From: Actinomadura rudentiformis | GTDB taxonomy: Bacteria; Actinomycetota; Actinomycetes; Streptosporangiales; Streptosporangiaceae | Length of the DNA: 64,000 nt | Reading direction: 5' to 3' | NCBI RefSeq assembly: GCF_008923185.1 | Contig: NZ_WBMT01000036.1 | Location: forward strand, 26,752-90,751 | Shown here: positions 25,238 to 34,227 of the stretch, piece after piece | Layout: the number at the start of each line of letters is the position of its first letter | Numbering within the stretch: the first letter of the stretch is position 1 | Position numbers and translations under genes: made by a program | The notes under the pieces: generated by a model | Database searches by the model: none | Told to the model about the DNA's origin: nothing | Seen by the model: the letters and a program-made list of their open reading frames with translations, nothing else

Positions 25238-27121
25238 GTGCGGTCACGCGACGGCCTCGCCGGGGGCGCGGGATTCAGCGGGAGATCCAGCGCGAGATCC
25301 AGCGCTCGTTTCAATGCGGGCTTCAGCGGCGGATTCGTCTCCGTCGTACGGGAGAACGCGGCGTCCTACGGCGACCGGCGCTGCTTCACGTTCGTCAGCG
25401 AGGAACGCGGACCGGGCCGGACGTACCGGGAGACCGAGCTGGGGTTCGCCGAGCTCGACCGCCGCGCCCGCGCGCTGGCCGCGCGCCTGCAGGCGTACGA
25501 CCTTCAGGACCGGGCCGTCATGTTGCTCTATCCGGAGGGCCTGGAGTTCGTGACGGCGTTCCTGGGCTGCCTGTACGCCCGCGTCCTCGCCGTACCGGCG
25601 CCGCTGCCCGATCTCGACGCCGGCCGTTCGGGGCGTACGCGGCGGATCATCGCGGACGCCGACATCCGCTGGGTCCTCACCGACCGGGCGCATCGCGGAC
25701 CCCTGGAGAAGTGGCTCGCGGACGCGGGCCTGGCGGGTGACGTCGGGTGCCTGGACACCGAGACCGACGTGGGCGCCCACCCCGGCGACTGGTCGACGCC
25801 GGACATCGGCCCTGACACGCTGGCGTTCCTGCAGTACACGTCGGGCTCGACCAGCGAACCCAAGGGCGTGATGGTCTCCCACGGCAACCTGCTCTACAAC
25901 GCCGAAGAGATCAAGCGCCGCATCCAGGGCTGCCCCGACACGATCGGTACCGGCTGGGTGCCGCACTACCACGACATGGGCCTGGTCGGTCAGTTCCTGC
26001 AGCCGCTCTACCTCGGGTGCCGGTACGTGTTCACGTCGCCGATCACGTTCATCAAGCGCCCCGTCCTCTGGCTGGAGCTCGTCACCCGGCACCGCGCGAC
26101 GATCATGCTGGCGCCGAACTTCGGGTACGAGCTGTGCCTGCGGCGGATCACCGACCGGCAGCTGGAGGGGCTTGAGCTGAGCTCGCTGCGGACGGCCAAG
26201 AACGGCGCTGAGCCCGTCCGCGCCGAGACGCTGCGGCGGATGGTCGCACGGTTCGGCCCCGTCGGGTTCCGGCCGGACGTCTGGATGCCCTGCTACGGCA
26301 TGGCCGAGACGACGCTCCTCATCACCGGAGCCTCGTTCGGCGGCGGCGCCGTCGTCCGTGACTTCGACGCCGACGCCCTGACCCACGACCAGGCAATCCC
26401 CCTCGACACCCCACCCGCTACGGATGACCGACCGGCCACCGACGCGGACGACCCTGCGGAACGGGGTGTTCGGCGGCTGGTCGGCAACGGGAGTCCGGTC
26501 ACGCTGGACGTGCAGATCGTCGGGCCGGAGAGCGGGGTCGTGCGGCCGCCGGGGCGCGTGGGGGAGATCTGGGTGCGTGGCGGCAGTGTCGCCAAGGGGT
26601 ACTGGAACAGGCCCGATCAGACACGCGAGACGTTCCACGCGTTCACCGCTGACGGGGCCGGGCCGTACCTCCGTACGGGCGATCTCGGCTTCGTCGTGGA
26701 CGGGGAGCTGTACGTGACCGGGCGCATCAAGGATCTGATCATCGTCAACGGGCGCAACATCCACGCCCACGACCTGGAGGAGGCAGCCCAGGCAGCCAAC
26801 CCGAAGGCGCGCAACACCGCCGCGTTCTCGATCGACACCGGCGTGGAACAGGTCGTCATCGTGCAGGAGGTGAGCACCGCACCGGGCGGGGAGGCTCCAC
26901 TGTGCGACCTGGCGGCTCGGACCAAGGCCCGTGTCGCCCGTGCGTTCGACCTGCCGGCGCTCAGCGTCGTGCTCGCCGGACGGGGTGCGATCCGCCGTAC
27001 GACCAGCGGAAAGATCCAGCGTGGGCTCACTCGGCAGGCCCTGCTGGACGGGAAGATCAACACGCTCGTAACTGATCTTCAACCAGATGTGTCAAAACAA
27101 ATTAGTCAAAAACGAGACTAG
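25238..27121 (+). CDS. fatty acyl-AMP ligase (FAAL)
   Basis: 627 aa from a GTG six bases after the dehydrogenase stop. The first 32 residues are an Arg/Ser/Phe-rich micro-repeat (RSSARSSARF). Adenylating-enzyme motifs: YTSGSTSEPKGVMVSHGNL (A3), YGMAETTL (A5), TGDLGFV (A7), GRIKDLIIVNGRN (A8) and the A10 lysine in TSGKIQRG. The A8 motif and overall length match FAALs such as FadD32, which make acyl-AMP and load it onto an ACP without CoA. With the ACP at 20792 this gives an activation/loading pair. Chain length not predictable by eye. Confidence 0.93.
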   Translation: MRSRDGLAGGAGFSGRSSARSSARFNAGFSGGFVSVVRENAASYGDRRCFTFVSEERGPGRTYRETELGFAELDRRARALAARLQAYDLQDRAVMLLYPEGLEFVTAFLGCLYARVLAVPAPLPDLDAGRSGRTRRIIADADIRWVLTDRAHRGPLEKWLADAGLAGDVGCLDTETDVGAHPGDWSTPDIGPDTLAFLQYTSGSTSEPKGVMVSHGNLLYNAEEIKRRIQGCPDTIGTGWVPHYHDMGLVGQFLQPLYLGCRYVFTSPITFIKRPVLWLELVTRHRATIMLAPNFGYELCLRRITDRQLEGLELSSLRTAKNGAEPVRAETLRRMVARFGPVGFRPDVWMPCYGMAETTLLITGASFGGGAVVRDFDADALTHDQAIPLDTPPATDDRPATDADDPAERGVRRLVGNGSPVTLDVQIVGPESGVVRPPGRVGEIWVRGGSVAKGYWNRPDQTRETFHAFTADGAGPYLRTGDLGFVVDGELYVTGRIKDLIIVNGRNIHAHDLEEAAQAANPKARNTAAFSIDTGVEQVVIVQEVSTAPGGEAPLCDLAARTKARVARAFDLPALSVVLAGRGAIRRTTSGKIQRGLTRQALLDGKINTLVTDLQPDVSKQISQKRD

Positions 27122-27123
27122 GT

Positions 27124-27765
27124 ATGTCTTTGCCTGATAAAGTCACAGATCACCCGGTGCACAGAGTGGAGAGAAGACGGGCCATGGCGCTACGTCACGC
27201 GGTTCTCGCAGCCCTGCTGGACGGCGAGTACAGCGGTTACCAGCTCGCCAAGATCTTTGACCTGTCCGTCTCCAACTACTGGCACGCCGTTCCCCAGCAG
27301 CTCTACGCGGAGCTGACCAAACTGGAGTCCGAGGGACTGATCACCGGTCGGCGGATCATCCAGCACGACCGCCCCAACAAGCGGGTGTTCACCGTCACCC
27401 AAGCCGGGATCGACGAGTTGGAACGTTTCGCCGCGGTACCCGCCAAGCCGGGGATCATCCGCGAAAACCTCCTGGTCATGGTACAGGCCGTGGACCACAT
27501 CTCCACGCCCGCCGTGATCGCACAGCTTGAGGACCGTGCTCTGGCCTCCGCCGCCAAGATCGCGATCTTCGAGCGCACTCTCGAGCACCTTCGTGGTGAT
27601 CTCGACGAGGAGACCTATCTGCGTACCGGTTCTCCAATCGGGCCCTACCTGACGTGTCTGCGTGGGCTCCGATTCGAGCAGGAGAACCGAGAGTGGTTCG
27701 AGAGCACTGCCCAACTGCTGCGCGACCGAGCAATCGCGCACGCCGAGGAAGGCAAGCCATCGTGA
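27124..27765 (+). CDS. PadR family transcriptional regulator
   Basis: About 193-213 aa. The winged helix has LRHAVLAALLDGEYSGYQLA, VPQQLYAELTKLESEGLI and KRVFTVTQAGIDELERF, with an alpha-helical C-terminal dimerisation domain as in Vir-type PadR proteins. The first ATG (27124) lies two bases after the ligase stop with little RBS; an ATG at 27184 follows GGAGAG and starts where the family usually does, so it may be the real start. It ends the acyl-carrier cassette and is its natural candidate regulator. Confidence 0.88.
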   Translation: MSLPDKVTDHPVHRVERRRAMALRHAVLAALLDGEYSGYQLAKIFDLSVSNYWHAVPQQLYAELTKLESEGLITGRRIIQHDRPNKRVFTVTQAGIDELERFAAVPAKPGIIRENLLVMVQAVDHISTPAVIAQLEDRALASAAKIAIFERTLEHLRGDLDEETYLRTGSPIGPYLTCLRGLRFEQENREWFESTAQLLRDRAIAHAEEGKPS

Positions 27766-27828
27766 CCCCCGGCCCCACGCCACGCCCGCGCGGGAACCGG
27801 TCGCCACGCCCCAGCCGAGGAGGCGTTC

Positions 27829-28452
27829 ATGACGGGCGAACACCGCACGATAGAGCGACCTAGCAACACAGCCGAGCCACACGCCGAGGCGCACGCCGCG
27901 CCCATCGCGCCCCGCGTGGCGCACCTGCCCACCGCGCCGTCCGCGGCCGCGGTCAGGGCCCACTCTCCCTCCACGTCCCCCACGGTCACGGCGGCCGCCC
28001 CGCCTGCCGTGCTCGCGGTGGCGGAGCCCCCGGAGCTCCAGCCAATGGAACTGCTCGAACCGCAGCAAGTGCTCTTGGGCGAGCTGAACCTGCCGCCGGT
28101 GCACGCGTCCGTGCCCCTGGCCCGCGGATTCAGCCGTTCCATCACCACCGGCTGCCAGATCCCGGACGTCCGGGACGACGCCGAAGTGCTCGTCTCCGAA
28201 CTGGTCACCAACGCCGTGCAGCACGCCGCGGCGTCCGGTGCCACGCTGTGCCTGCGCATGCTCCGCGTCGGTACCCGGCTCCGGATCGAGGTCCACGACC
28301 CGAGCCCTGTCCTTCCGCGCGCCGTCCAGGTCAACCTGCTGGAAGAGACCGGCAGGGGATGGTTCCTGGTGGCGATCATCGCGGAACGGCACGGCATCGA
28401 GCAGACCTCCGCCGGCAAGTCGGTCTGGTGTGAAGTGCCCGCGTGGCCGTAG
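27829..28452 (+). CDS. RsbW-like ATP-binding protein
   Basis: 207 aa. The C-terminal 125 residues are a GHKL (HATPase_c_2) domain: ELVTNAVQHA is the N-box, VHDPSP the G1-like turn and GRGWFLVAIIAERHG the G2 region. The N-terminal 80 residues are Ala/Pro-rich and probably disordered. Such single-domain proteins are anti-sigma/serine kinases or orphan relatives that sequester regulators. No anti-anti-sigma gene is adjacent. ATG at 27829 follows GAGGAGGC. Confidence 0.88.
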   Translation: MTGEHRTIERPSNTAEPHAEAHAAPIAPRVAHLPTAPSAAAVRAHSPSTSPTVTAAAPPAVLAVAEPPELQPMELLEPQQVLLGELNLPPVHASVPLARGFSRSITTGCQIPDVRDDAEVLVSELVTNAVQHAAASGATLCLRMLRVGTRLRIEVHDPSPVLPRAVQVNLLEETGRGWFLVAIIAERHGIEQTSAGKSVWCEVPAWP

Positions 28453-28623
28453 CGCCCCGCGTCAGCCCTTCACAGCAAGCCGGCCGGCGGTCCCGCCCTG
28501 CCGGTTGACCGGGAGCCCAGGTTCTGGAGCGGAAGAGCATCATGCGCGTTTACATGGCGATGTACGCCGCATCCGACAGACCCCGCAGACGTACAGACCG
28601 TCGGCGATAGGGGTGGGGATGCG

Positions 28624-29001
28624 ATGTCTGTGGACTGGTATCGAGCAGACGGAAGACCCGCGACATCGGACGAGGCACAGCGGCTGCTGCTCGACGTGAG
28701 ATCACGCCTGCTCGCGCAGGACGTCATCCGCGTCGGCCCGGTCGTGGTGGTCGTGTCGACCTGGTTCACCGTGATCGACCAAGGACTCGCGGCGAACGGT
28801 CGGCCGCTGTTGTGGCAGACCATCGCCTCCGATCTCACGATGCACGCCGACATCGGCCAGTACACGACGCGGGAGAAGGCGGCCCGCGGGCACGCGGAGG
28901 CGGTCGCGATGATCACTGACCGGCTCCGCCGGCTGGTCGCGCGTGCCAACGCGGGGGAGACCTGGTCGGGCGGGCACGAAGGGTGGTCCGCCGCGGGCTG
29001 A
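28624..29001 (+). CDS. conserved-looking small protein of unknown function
   Basis: 125 aa, soluble, mixed alpha/beta, starting MSVDWYRADGRPATSDEAQR with GTGGGGATGCG as RBS. Contains VGPVVVVVSTWFTVIDQGLA, which reads as a buried strand, and a C-terminal helical part (MITDRLRRLVARANAG). Not recognised. It lies upstream of the conservon with a repeat array between. Confidence 0.6.
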   Translation: MSVDWYRADGRPATSDEAQRLLLDVRSRLLAQDVIRVGPVVVVVSTWFTVIDQGLAANGRPLLWQTIASDLTMHADIGQYTTREKAARGHAEAVAMITDRLRRLVARANAGETWSGGHEGWSAAG

Positions 29002-29040
29002 TCCGCCCCGGCGGCGAGACCGCTCGGCCTCGCACGACCC

Positions 29041-29215
29041 GGCCCCGCACGACCTGACGTGAACGACGCACAACGACGTGCGCCCTCGACTTGAACAACG
29101 TACGACAACTTGAACGCCGTACGACGACTTGAACGGCGTACGGCTCGACCTGAACGGCGTACGACGACGTACGACCCGGCTTGAACGACGTACGACCCGG
29201 CCTCGAATACCCGAC
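29041..29215. repeat. degenerate tandem array upstream of cvnA
   Basis: Six to eight copies of a unit like TTGAACGGCGTACGAC, each carrying the CGTACG palindrome. It occupies the leader/promoter region of the conservon; TTGAAC words could double as -35 elements. Confidence 0.75.
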
Positions 29216-29273
29216 ATCGAGAAGAAGGGCGGGCCGAGCCCTGCGGCCCGATCCGACATGAGGGTGAGATCTG

Positions 29274-32048
29274 ATGGGCACCAAGAGCAAGAGCCGGCCG
29301 CCCGGCCCGCCCGGGGCGGCCGCCAGGCAGAAGGCACGTGAGAACCCCGGGGGCACGAGGAGGCGAGGCCTGCCGATTCGCCTGCGGATCACGGTGCTGC
29401 TGCTCGTGCCGCTGATGTCCCTGGTCGCCCTCTGGGGATTCGCCGCCAACATCACGCTGGGCCCGGCGATCGACAAGTACGACTTCTCCACCACCTACGA
29501 GAAGGTCGGCCTGCCCGGCCTCTTCCTCGTCAACCAGCTCCAGCAGGAACGTTCGCTGAGCGTCGTCGCGGTGAGCACCCGGAAGCCCGCGGACAAGCAG
29601 AAACTCGGTGCGCAACGCGCCCGCGCGAGCGCCGTGCAGGACGCGTTCCGCAAGTCGGCGTTCTCGCCCGAGGCCACGGACGCGGCGAAGGCCGACACCG
29701 GCCAGCGGCTGGCCGAGGCGATGAAGGCCCTGGACCGGCTGCCTGCGCTGCGGGCCAAGGTCGACACGGGGCAGATCGGGACGCTGGAGCTCATCGAGTC
29801 CTACGGCAACATCCTCGACCGCGTCATCCTGGTCTTCAGCGGTCTGGTCATCGTCAACGACCTCGACATCTTCGAACAGGGCCGCGCGCTCATCAGCGTG
29901 GGCAACGCGCGCGCCTACATGCTGCGCCAGGACGCGCTGATCTCCGCTGCGCTCGCGAAGGGCGGCAGGCTGAGCGACGAGGAGAAGCTCGCCTTCGCGG
30001 AGTGGGCGGCCATCGGGCGGCGTGAGTTCCAGGTCGGGCTCGTGGACATGAACGACGACCTCAGGCGCCCGTTGCAGCAGCTCGGGGCGACCCCGAACTT
30101 CCAGCGTTACCGGGCCATCGAGGAGGCCGTGATCAACTCGCGCGGCGACCGGCTGCCGCCGGAGGTCGCCGAGTGGTCGGCGACCGTCGCGCCGCTGTCC
30201 CAGGCATGGGAGCAGAAGGTCACCCAGGCCAGCCTCGCGCTGAACGAGCTTGCGAAGCCGATCGGCGAGCGGGTCGTCCGCCGTCTCGTCCTTGTCGGTG
30301 GCTTCGGCCTGTTCGCGGTGGTGGCGTCCGTGCTCCTGTCGATCTTCGCCGCCCGCAGCCTGTCGCGTGAGCTGCGCGGGTTGCAGCGCGCCGCCCTCCA
30401 GCTGGCCGAGGACCGGCTTCCCAACGTCGTCGCCAGGTTGCGCCGCGGTGAGGAGGTGGACGTCGAGGCCGAGGCGCCGCCGCTCATCATCGGCAAGACC
30501 AGGGAGGTCTCCCGCGTGGGCGACGCGTTCACCCGCGTCCAGCACACCGCGATCGAGACGGCGGTCCGCGAGTCGTATCTGCGCGAGGGCATCAGCCGCG
30601 TCTTCCTCAACGTCGCCTGGCGCAGCCAGTCTCTGCTCCACCGGCAGCTGCGCATGCTGGACGAGATGGAACGCCGCGCCACCGACCCGGACGTGATGGC
30701 GGACCTGTTCCGGCTGGACCACCTCACGACCCGTATGCGCCGCCACGCGGAAGGCCTGGTCATCCTCTCCGGTGCCTCACCCGGCCGGGGCTGGAGCAGG
30801 CCCGTCCCCGTCGAGGACGTCATGCGCGCCGCCATCGCCGAGGTGGAGGACTACACGCGCGTGGAGGTCGTCGTGCTGTCCGCCGAGGCCGCGCTGATCG
30901 GGGAGGCCGTGGCGGACGTCGTCCACCTGCTCGCCGAGCTCATCGAGAACGCCACGGTGTTCTCGCCGGCGCCGACCGAGGTGCTGGTCCGCGGCGAGAT
31001 GGGGGCGAACGGCTTCGCGGTCGACATCGTGGACCGCGGCATCGGGCTCGACCAGGCCGAGCTGAACGCCCTCAACCTGCGGTTGTCGCGGGCGCCCGAG
31101 TTCGACCTGGCCGTCACCGACCGGCTCGGCCTGTTCGTCGTCGCCCGCCTCGCGGGGCGGCACGGGATCCGGGTCGCGCTGCAGCCGTCGGTGTACGGCG
31201 GCGTCTCGGCGGTCGTGCTGATCCCGCGTGAGCTCATGGTGGACATCGACCAGCCCGAGGACGAACGCGAATCCGCCATCAACGGCTCCAACGGGGTCGC
31301 CGCCGACGGTGTGCCCGCCCCGCGGCAGGCGCCGGACGCGATGCCGAACGGCTCCGGCCCCTCCGGGGGGAACGGCCACACCCCATCGACCGCAGACCAG
31401 GGAAACGGTCAGCGGCAGGCACTGCTCAAGTCCAAGGCGATGCTGAACGCTCCGACGCCCTTCGACGCGCCCGCGTCCCCCGTTCAGGGGACGGGAGCGG
31501 ACGCGCCACCGTCGTTCGGGACCCCCGCACCGCCCGCCGCACCGGATCCGTCCGCGCCGCCCGCCCCGTCGCCTTCACCGGGCTCACCCGAGGCGCCGAC
31601 CTGGACTTCGAACACACCCGAGGCGCCGACCTGGGCTTCGGACACACCCGCGTGGGGCAACGAGACGCCGACGTGGTCGGCGACCGACACACCGAGGTGG
31701 GGCACGGAGGCTCCGACGTGGGCGTCCGAACCCGCCGACCGGCCGTCCCCGTTCTCCTCGCCGGTGTCGTTCGGCGAACCGATGGCCACTCCGCACGCGC
31801 AGCCGGGTTCCGGTTCGCGGGCCCCGCTGCCGCGGCGGACCAGGAGAGCCAGCCTGGCGCCGCAGCTGCGCAGCGATGAGCCGTCAGCCGCGTACCAGCC
31901 GGACGACACGCTCGTCGCCTGGGAGGAACGTTCGGCCGAGGCGTCCCGGGACCTGTTCGCCGATCTCCAGGCGGGCTGGATGCGCGGCCGGGACGAGGAC
32001 GAGGGACCGTCCGATTACGCAGAGGGAAGGGGAGGACCGACATCATGA
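29274..32048 (+). CDS. cvnA: conservon sensor kinase-like protein CvnA (NIT-HAMP-HATPase)
   Basis: 924 aa. A cytoplasmic basic N-terminus, first membrane helix (ITVLLLVPLMSLVALWGFAA), an extracytoplasmic nitrate/nitrite-sensing (NIT) type helical domain (about 70-335, with LVNQLQQERSLSVV), a second helix (LVLVGGFGLFAVVASVLLSI), HAMP, a degenerate dimerisation region and a HATPase domain (N-box LIENATVFSP, G1 DRGIGLD, G2 GLFVVARLAGRHGI). The last 240 residues are Pro/Ala-rich; residues about 772-818 repeat a Pro-Thr-Trp unit (APTW). CvnA proteins are thought to work with CvnB-D as a membrane-associated GTPase signalling complex. Overlaps cvnB by 4 bases. Confidence 0.95.
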   Translation: MGTKSKSRPPGPPGAAARQKARENPGGTRRRGLPIRLRITVLLLVPLMSLVALWGFAANITLGPAIDKYDFSTTYEKVGLPGLFLVNQLQQERSLSVVAVSTRKPADKQKLGAQRARASAVQDAFRKSAFSPEATDAAKADTGQRLAEAMKALDRLPALRAKVDTGQIGTLELIESYGNILDRVILVFSGLVIVNDLDIFEQGRALISVGNARAYMLRQDALISAALAKGGRLSDEEKLAFAEWAAIGRREFQVGLVDMNDDLRRPLQQLGATPNFQRYRAIEEAVINSRGDRLPPEVAEWSATVAPLSQAWEQKVTQASLALNELAKPIGERVVRRLVLVGGFGLFAVVASVLLSIFAARSLSRELRGLQRAALQLAEDRLPNVVARLRRGEEVDVEAEAPPLIIGKTREVSRVGDAFTRVQHTAIETAVRESYLREGISRVFLNVAWRSQSLLHRQLRMLDEMERRATDPDVMADLFRLDHLTTRMRRHAEGLVILSGASPGRGWSRPVPVEDVMRAAIAEVEDYTRVEVVVLSAEAALIGEAVADVVHLLAELIENATVFSPAPTEVLVRGEMGANGFAVDIVDRGIGLDQAELNALNLRLSRAPEFDLAVTDRLGLFVVARLAGRHGIRVALQPSVYGGVSAVVLIPRELMVDIDQPEDERESAINGSNGVAADGVPAPRQAPDAMPNGSGPSGGNGHTPSTADQGNGQRQALLKSKAMLNAPTPFDAPASPVQGTGADAPPSFGTPAPPAAPDPSAPPAPSPSPGSPEAPTWTSNTPEAPTWASDTPAWGNETPTWSATDTPRWGTEAPTWASEPADRPSPFSSPVSFGEPMATPHAQPGSGSRAPLPRRTRRASLAPQLRSDEPSAAYQPDDTLVAWEERSAEASRDLFADLQAGWMRGRDEDEGPSDYAEGRGGPTS

Positions 32049-32464
32049 CGCAGCAGGGAGTGGGGACCGAACTGAATTGGCTGCTCAACGACCTCGTCGA
32101 CCGCGTGCCCCAGGTGCGCAAGGTCGTCGTGCTGTCGAGGGACGGCCTGGTGATGGGATCGTCGCGGGACGTGGGCCGCGAGGACTCCGAATACCTGGCC
32201 GCGCTGGCGGCCGGCTTCCACAGCCTGGCGATCGGCGCCAAGCCGCAGCTGGACTCCGGTGAGATCCGGCAGACCATCATCGAGATGGACAAGGGACTGT
32301 TCTTCGTGGTCCCGGCCGGTGCCAACAGCTGCCTGGCGCTGCTGAGCGAAGTGGGCGCGAACGCCGGTCTCGTCGCGTACGAGATGACCATGCTGGTCAA
32401 ACGCGTCGGCCGGCAGCTCTCCACGGGGCTGAGACCGCGCGGCCCGGGAACGGAATCCGGGTGA
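32045..32464 (+). CDS. cvnB: roadblock/LC7 protein CvnB
   Basis: 139 aa roadblock/LC7 domain: LNWLLNDLVDRVPQVRKVVV, LSRDGLVMGSSRDVGREDSE, ALAAGFHSLAIGAKPQLDSG, QTIIEMDKGLFFVVPAGANS. Roadblock proteins pair with small GTPases (MglB/MglA style) and may act as activators of CvnD. Its ATG overlaps the cvnA stop (ATGA at 32045-32048). Confidence 0.96.
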   Translation: MTQQGVGTELNWLLNDLVDRVPQVRKVVVLSRDGLVMGSSRDVGREDSEYLAALAAGFHSLAIGAKPQLDSGEIRQTIIEMDKGLFFVVPAGANSCLALLSEVGANAGLVAYEMTMLVKRVGRQLSTGLRPRGPGTESG

Positions 32465-32470
32465 GCGGAG

Positions 32471-32872
32471 ATGGAGCCGAGCGTCTCCGGTGGCCCCCGC
32501 GGCCCGGGAAGGGAGCGGTGGATCGACGAGGCCGCCGGTCCCGTGGTCCGGCCGTACGCGATGACACGGGGCCGGACCCGGCCCCGTGGCGAGCCGCTCG
32601 ACCTCGTCACCATCCTCGTCGCGATCGGCCGCGCGCCCGCTGAGCCCGGCCGCCTCACCCGCGAGCAGCGGCGGATCCTGTGGCTCTGCCGCCGCCCGCA
32701 CACCATCGCCGACCTGGCCTCCGATCTGGATCTGCCGTTCGGCGTGCTCCGGGTGCTGGCCGGGGACCTCCTCGATTCGGGCCTGGTGGGCATCCAGCGC
32801 TGGACCTCGCCCGCCGCCCAGACCGATCAGAACCTGCTCAGGAGGGTTCTCGATGAACTCCGCGCGCTCTGA
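32471..32872 (+). CDS. cvnC: DUF742 protein CvnC
   Basis: 133 aa DUF742 member: VVRPYAMTRGRTRP, LTREQRRILWLCRRPHTIAD, LASDLDLPFGVLRVLAGDLL. The core is a winged-helix-like fold; its function in conservons is unknown, probably protein-protein. Six bases after cvnB; its end overlaps the cvnD start by 20 bases. Confidence 0.95.
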   Translation: MEPSVSGGPRGPGRERWIDEAAGPVVRPYAMTRGRTRPRGEPLDLVTILVAIGRAPAEPGRLTREQRRILWLCRRPHTIADLASDLDLPFGVLRVLAGDLLDSGLVGIQRWTSPAAQTDQNLLRRVLDELRAL

Positions 32873-33482
32873 CGAACTGCACGATCCGGTCGACGGCCGG
32901 TCCGACGACGAGCACGACGGCCCGCGGGTCGCGCTCAAGATCCTCGTGGCCGGCGGCTTCGGGGTCGGCAAGACGACCCTGGTCGGCGCGGTCAGCGAGA
33001 TCCGCCCGCTGCGCACCGAGGAGGCCCTCACCGACGTGAGCGTCGGCATCGACGACCTGGAGGGCGTCGCGGCCAAGCGCACGACGACCGTGGCGATGGA
33101 CTTCGGCCGCATCACGCTGCGGGACGGTGTCGCGATCTACCTGTTCGGGACGCCGGGGCAGGAGCGGTTCTGGTTCATGTGGAACGAGCTGTCGCGCGGT
33201 GCGCTGGGCGCCGTGGTGCTGGCCGACACCCGGCGGCTCACGGCCAGCTTCGCCTCGATCGACTACTTCGAGGAGAAGGGCACGCCGTTCGTGGTCGCGG
33301 TGAACTGCTTCGACGACGCCGACCGGTACGAGTCGAACGAGATCCGCGGCGCGCTCGACATCGATCCGCACGTCCCCGTCATCCTCTGCGACGCGCGCCG
33401 GGCCGACTCGGCCAAGAAGGTGCTCGTCGGCCTCGTCGAACACGCACTGCGACTGGCGGGTGCCGCCCCCGCTGGCCGGTAG
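32853..33482 (+). CDS. cvnD: conservon GTPase CvnD
   Basis: 209 aa MglA/Ras-like GTPase. P-loop GGFGVGKTT, G2/G3 region FGTPGQERF, and NCFDD at the place of the NKxD base-recognition motif, a change normal for CvnD proteins. The start at 32853 lies inside cvnC and has an AGGAGG RBS. Downstream DNA (33486-33540) is again repeat-like (GGAGGCGTC words). Confidence 0.95.
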   Translation: MNSARSDELHDPVDGRSDDEHDGPRVALKILVAGGFGVGKTTLVGAVSEIRPLRTEEALTDVSVGIDDLEGVAAKRTTTVAMDFGRITLRDGVAIYLFGTPGQERFWFMWNELSRGALGAVVLADTRRLTASFASIDYFEEKGTPFVVAVNCFDDADRYESNEIRGALDIDPHVPVILCDARRADSAKKVLVGLVEHALRLAGAAPAGR

Positions 33483-33657
33483 AGGCCAGCTTTCGCGTCC
33501 CGGAGGCGTCCTGGAGACGCCCCGAGGCGCCCGGAGCCGTTCGGATCCGGGGCGAGGAGGGCGGCGAAAATGCCCGGTTGTGGCCAGCGTCTGGGCGCGA
33601 GTGGAGGTCGCGGCCAGAGGCCGGCCCTGCCGGAGGGGCAGACGGTCGTCCGGAGGG

Positions 33658-34227
33658 TCAGCCGGTCGGCTCCGAGACCGGGGCTCCGGCCGTGGGATCG
33701 GTCGCCGGAAGGTCCGGGATCACCCCCGGGAGCTGCGTGTTCTCTTCCGGCGGCTCCAGCGGCGGACGCATGATGACCTCGTTCACGCCGACGTCGTGGC
33801 CGGCCTCGCAGCGGACCTCCGCCATGACCGCCTCGCCGCAGTCGGCGTGGACGAGGGCGACCATCCGCCCTTCCTCGCTCTCGAGGTAGATGTCGCCCCA
33901 TTCCATGAGGCTGACCAGGGTGGGCGCCAGGGCGAGGCCCGCCTTGGTGAGGTGGTACTCGTAGCGGGTTCGCTGTCCGGGTTCCTGGTACGGCTCCTTG
34001 CTGAGCAGACCGAAGTTGACCAGATGTCGCAGCCGGTCGGTGACGGCGGATTCGGTCATGCCGAGGTTCCGTACGAAGTCGCCGAAACGGCTCGTACCGA
34101 GGTACGCCTCGCTCAGCACCAGCACGGCCGACGGCGGGCCGATCGCCGCAAGTGTCCTGGATACGGGGCAGTTCTGCATCGACCAGGTGGTGCGGTCGGC
34201 GAAGTGCCCCTGAAGTGCGATGGTCAC
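33658..34227 (-). CDS. HxlR family transcriptional regulator
   Basis: 189 aa. The N-terminal Cys (NCPVSRTLAAIG) and winged helix (TSRFGDFVRNLGMTESAVTD, RLRHLVNFGLLSKEPY) are typical of HxlR/MarR-type sensors; the C-terminal 70 residues are a proline-rich extension with two Cys (VHADCGEAVMAEVRCEAGHD) that might bind metal. GTG start at 34227, seven bases after a perfect TATAAT -10, so the transcript is probably leaderless. Divergent from the MFS exporter gene it likely controls. Confidence 0.88.
   Translation of the reverse strand: MTIALQGHFADRTTWSMQNCPVSRTLAAIGPPSAVLVLSEAYLGTSRFGDFVRNLGMTESAVTDRLRHLVNFGLLSKEPYQEPGQRTRYEYHLTKAGLALAPTLVSLMEWGDIYLESEEGRMVALVHADCGEAVMAEVRCEAGHDVGVNEVIMRPPLEPPEENTQLPGVIPDLPATDPTAGAPVSEPTG

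Noticed and set aside
25244..27082. 612-codon frame antisense to the FAAL gene
   Set aside because: High third-position GC removes stops from the opposite frame; no motif or RBS.
29041..29215. Possible CRISPR array
   Set aside because: Units are contiguous, degenerate and only about 16-25 bases; there are no unique spacers of constant length and no cas genes.
32586..32852. N-terminal extension of CvnD
   Set aside because: Lies completely within cvnC in another frame; the ATG at 32853 has an AGGAGG RBS and family length.
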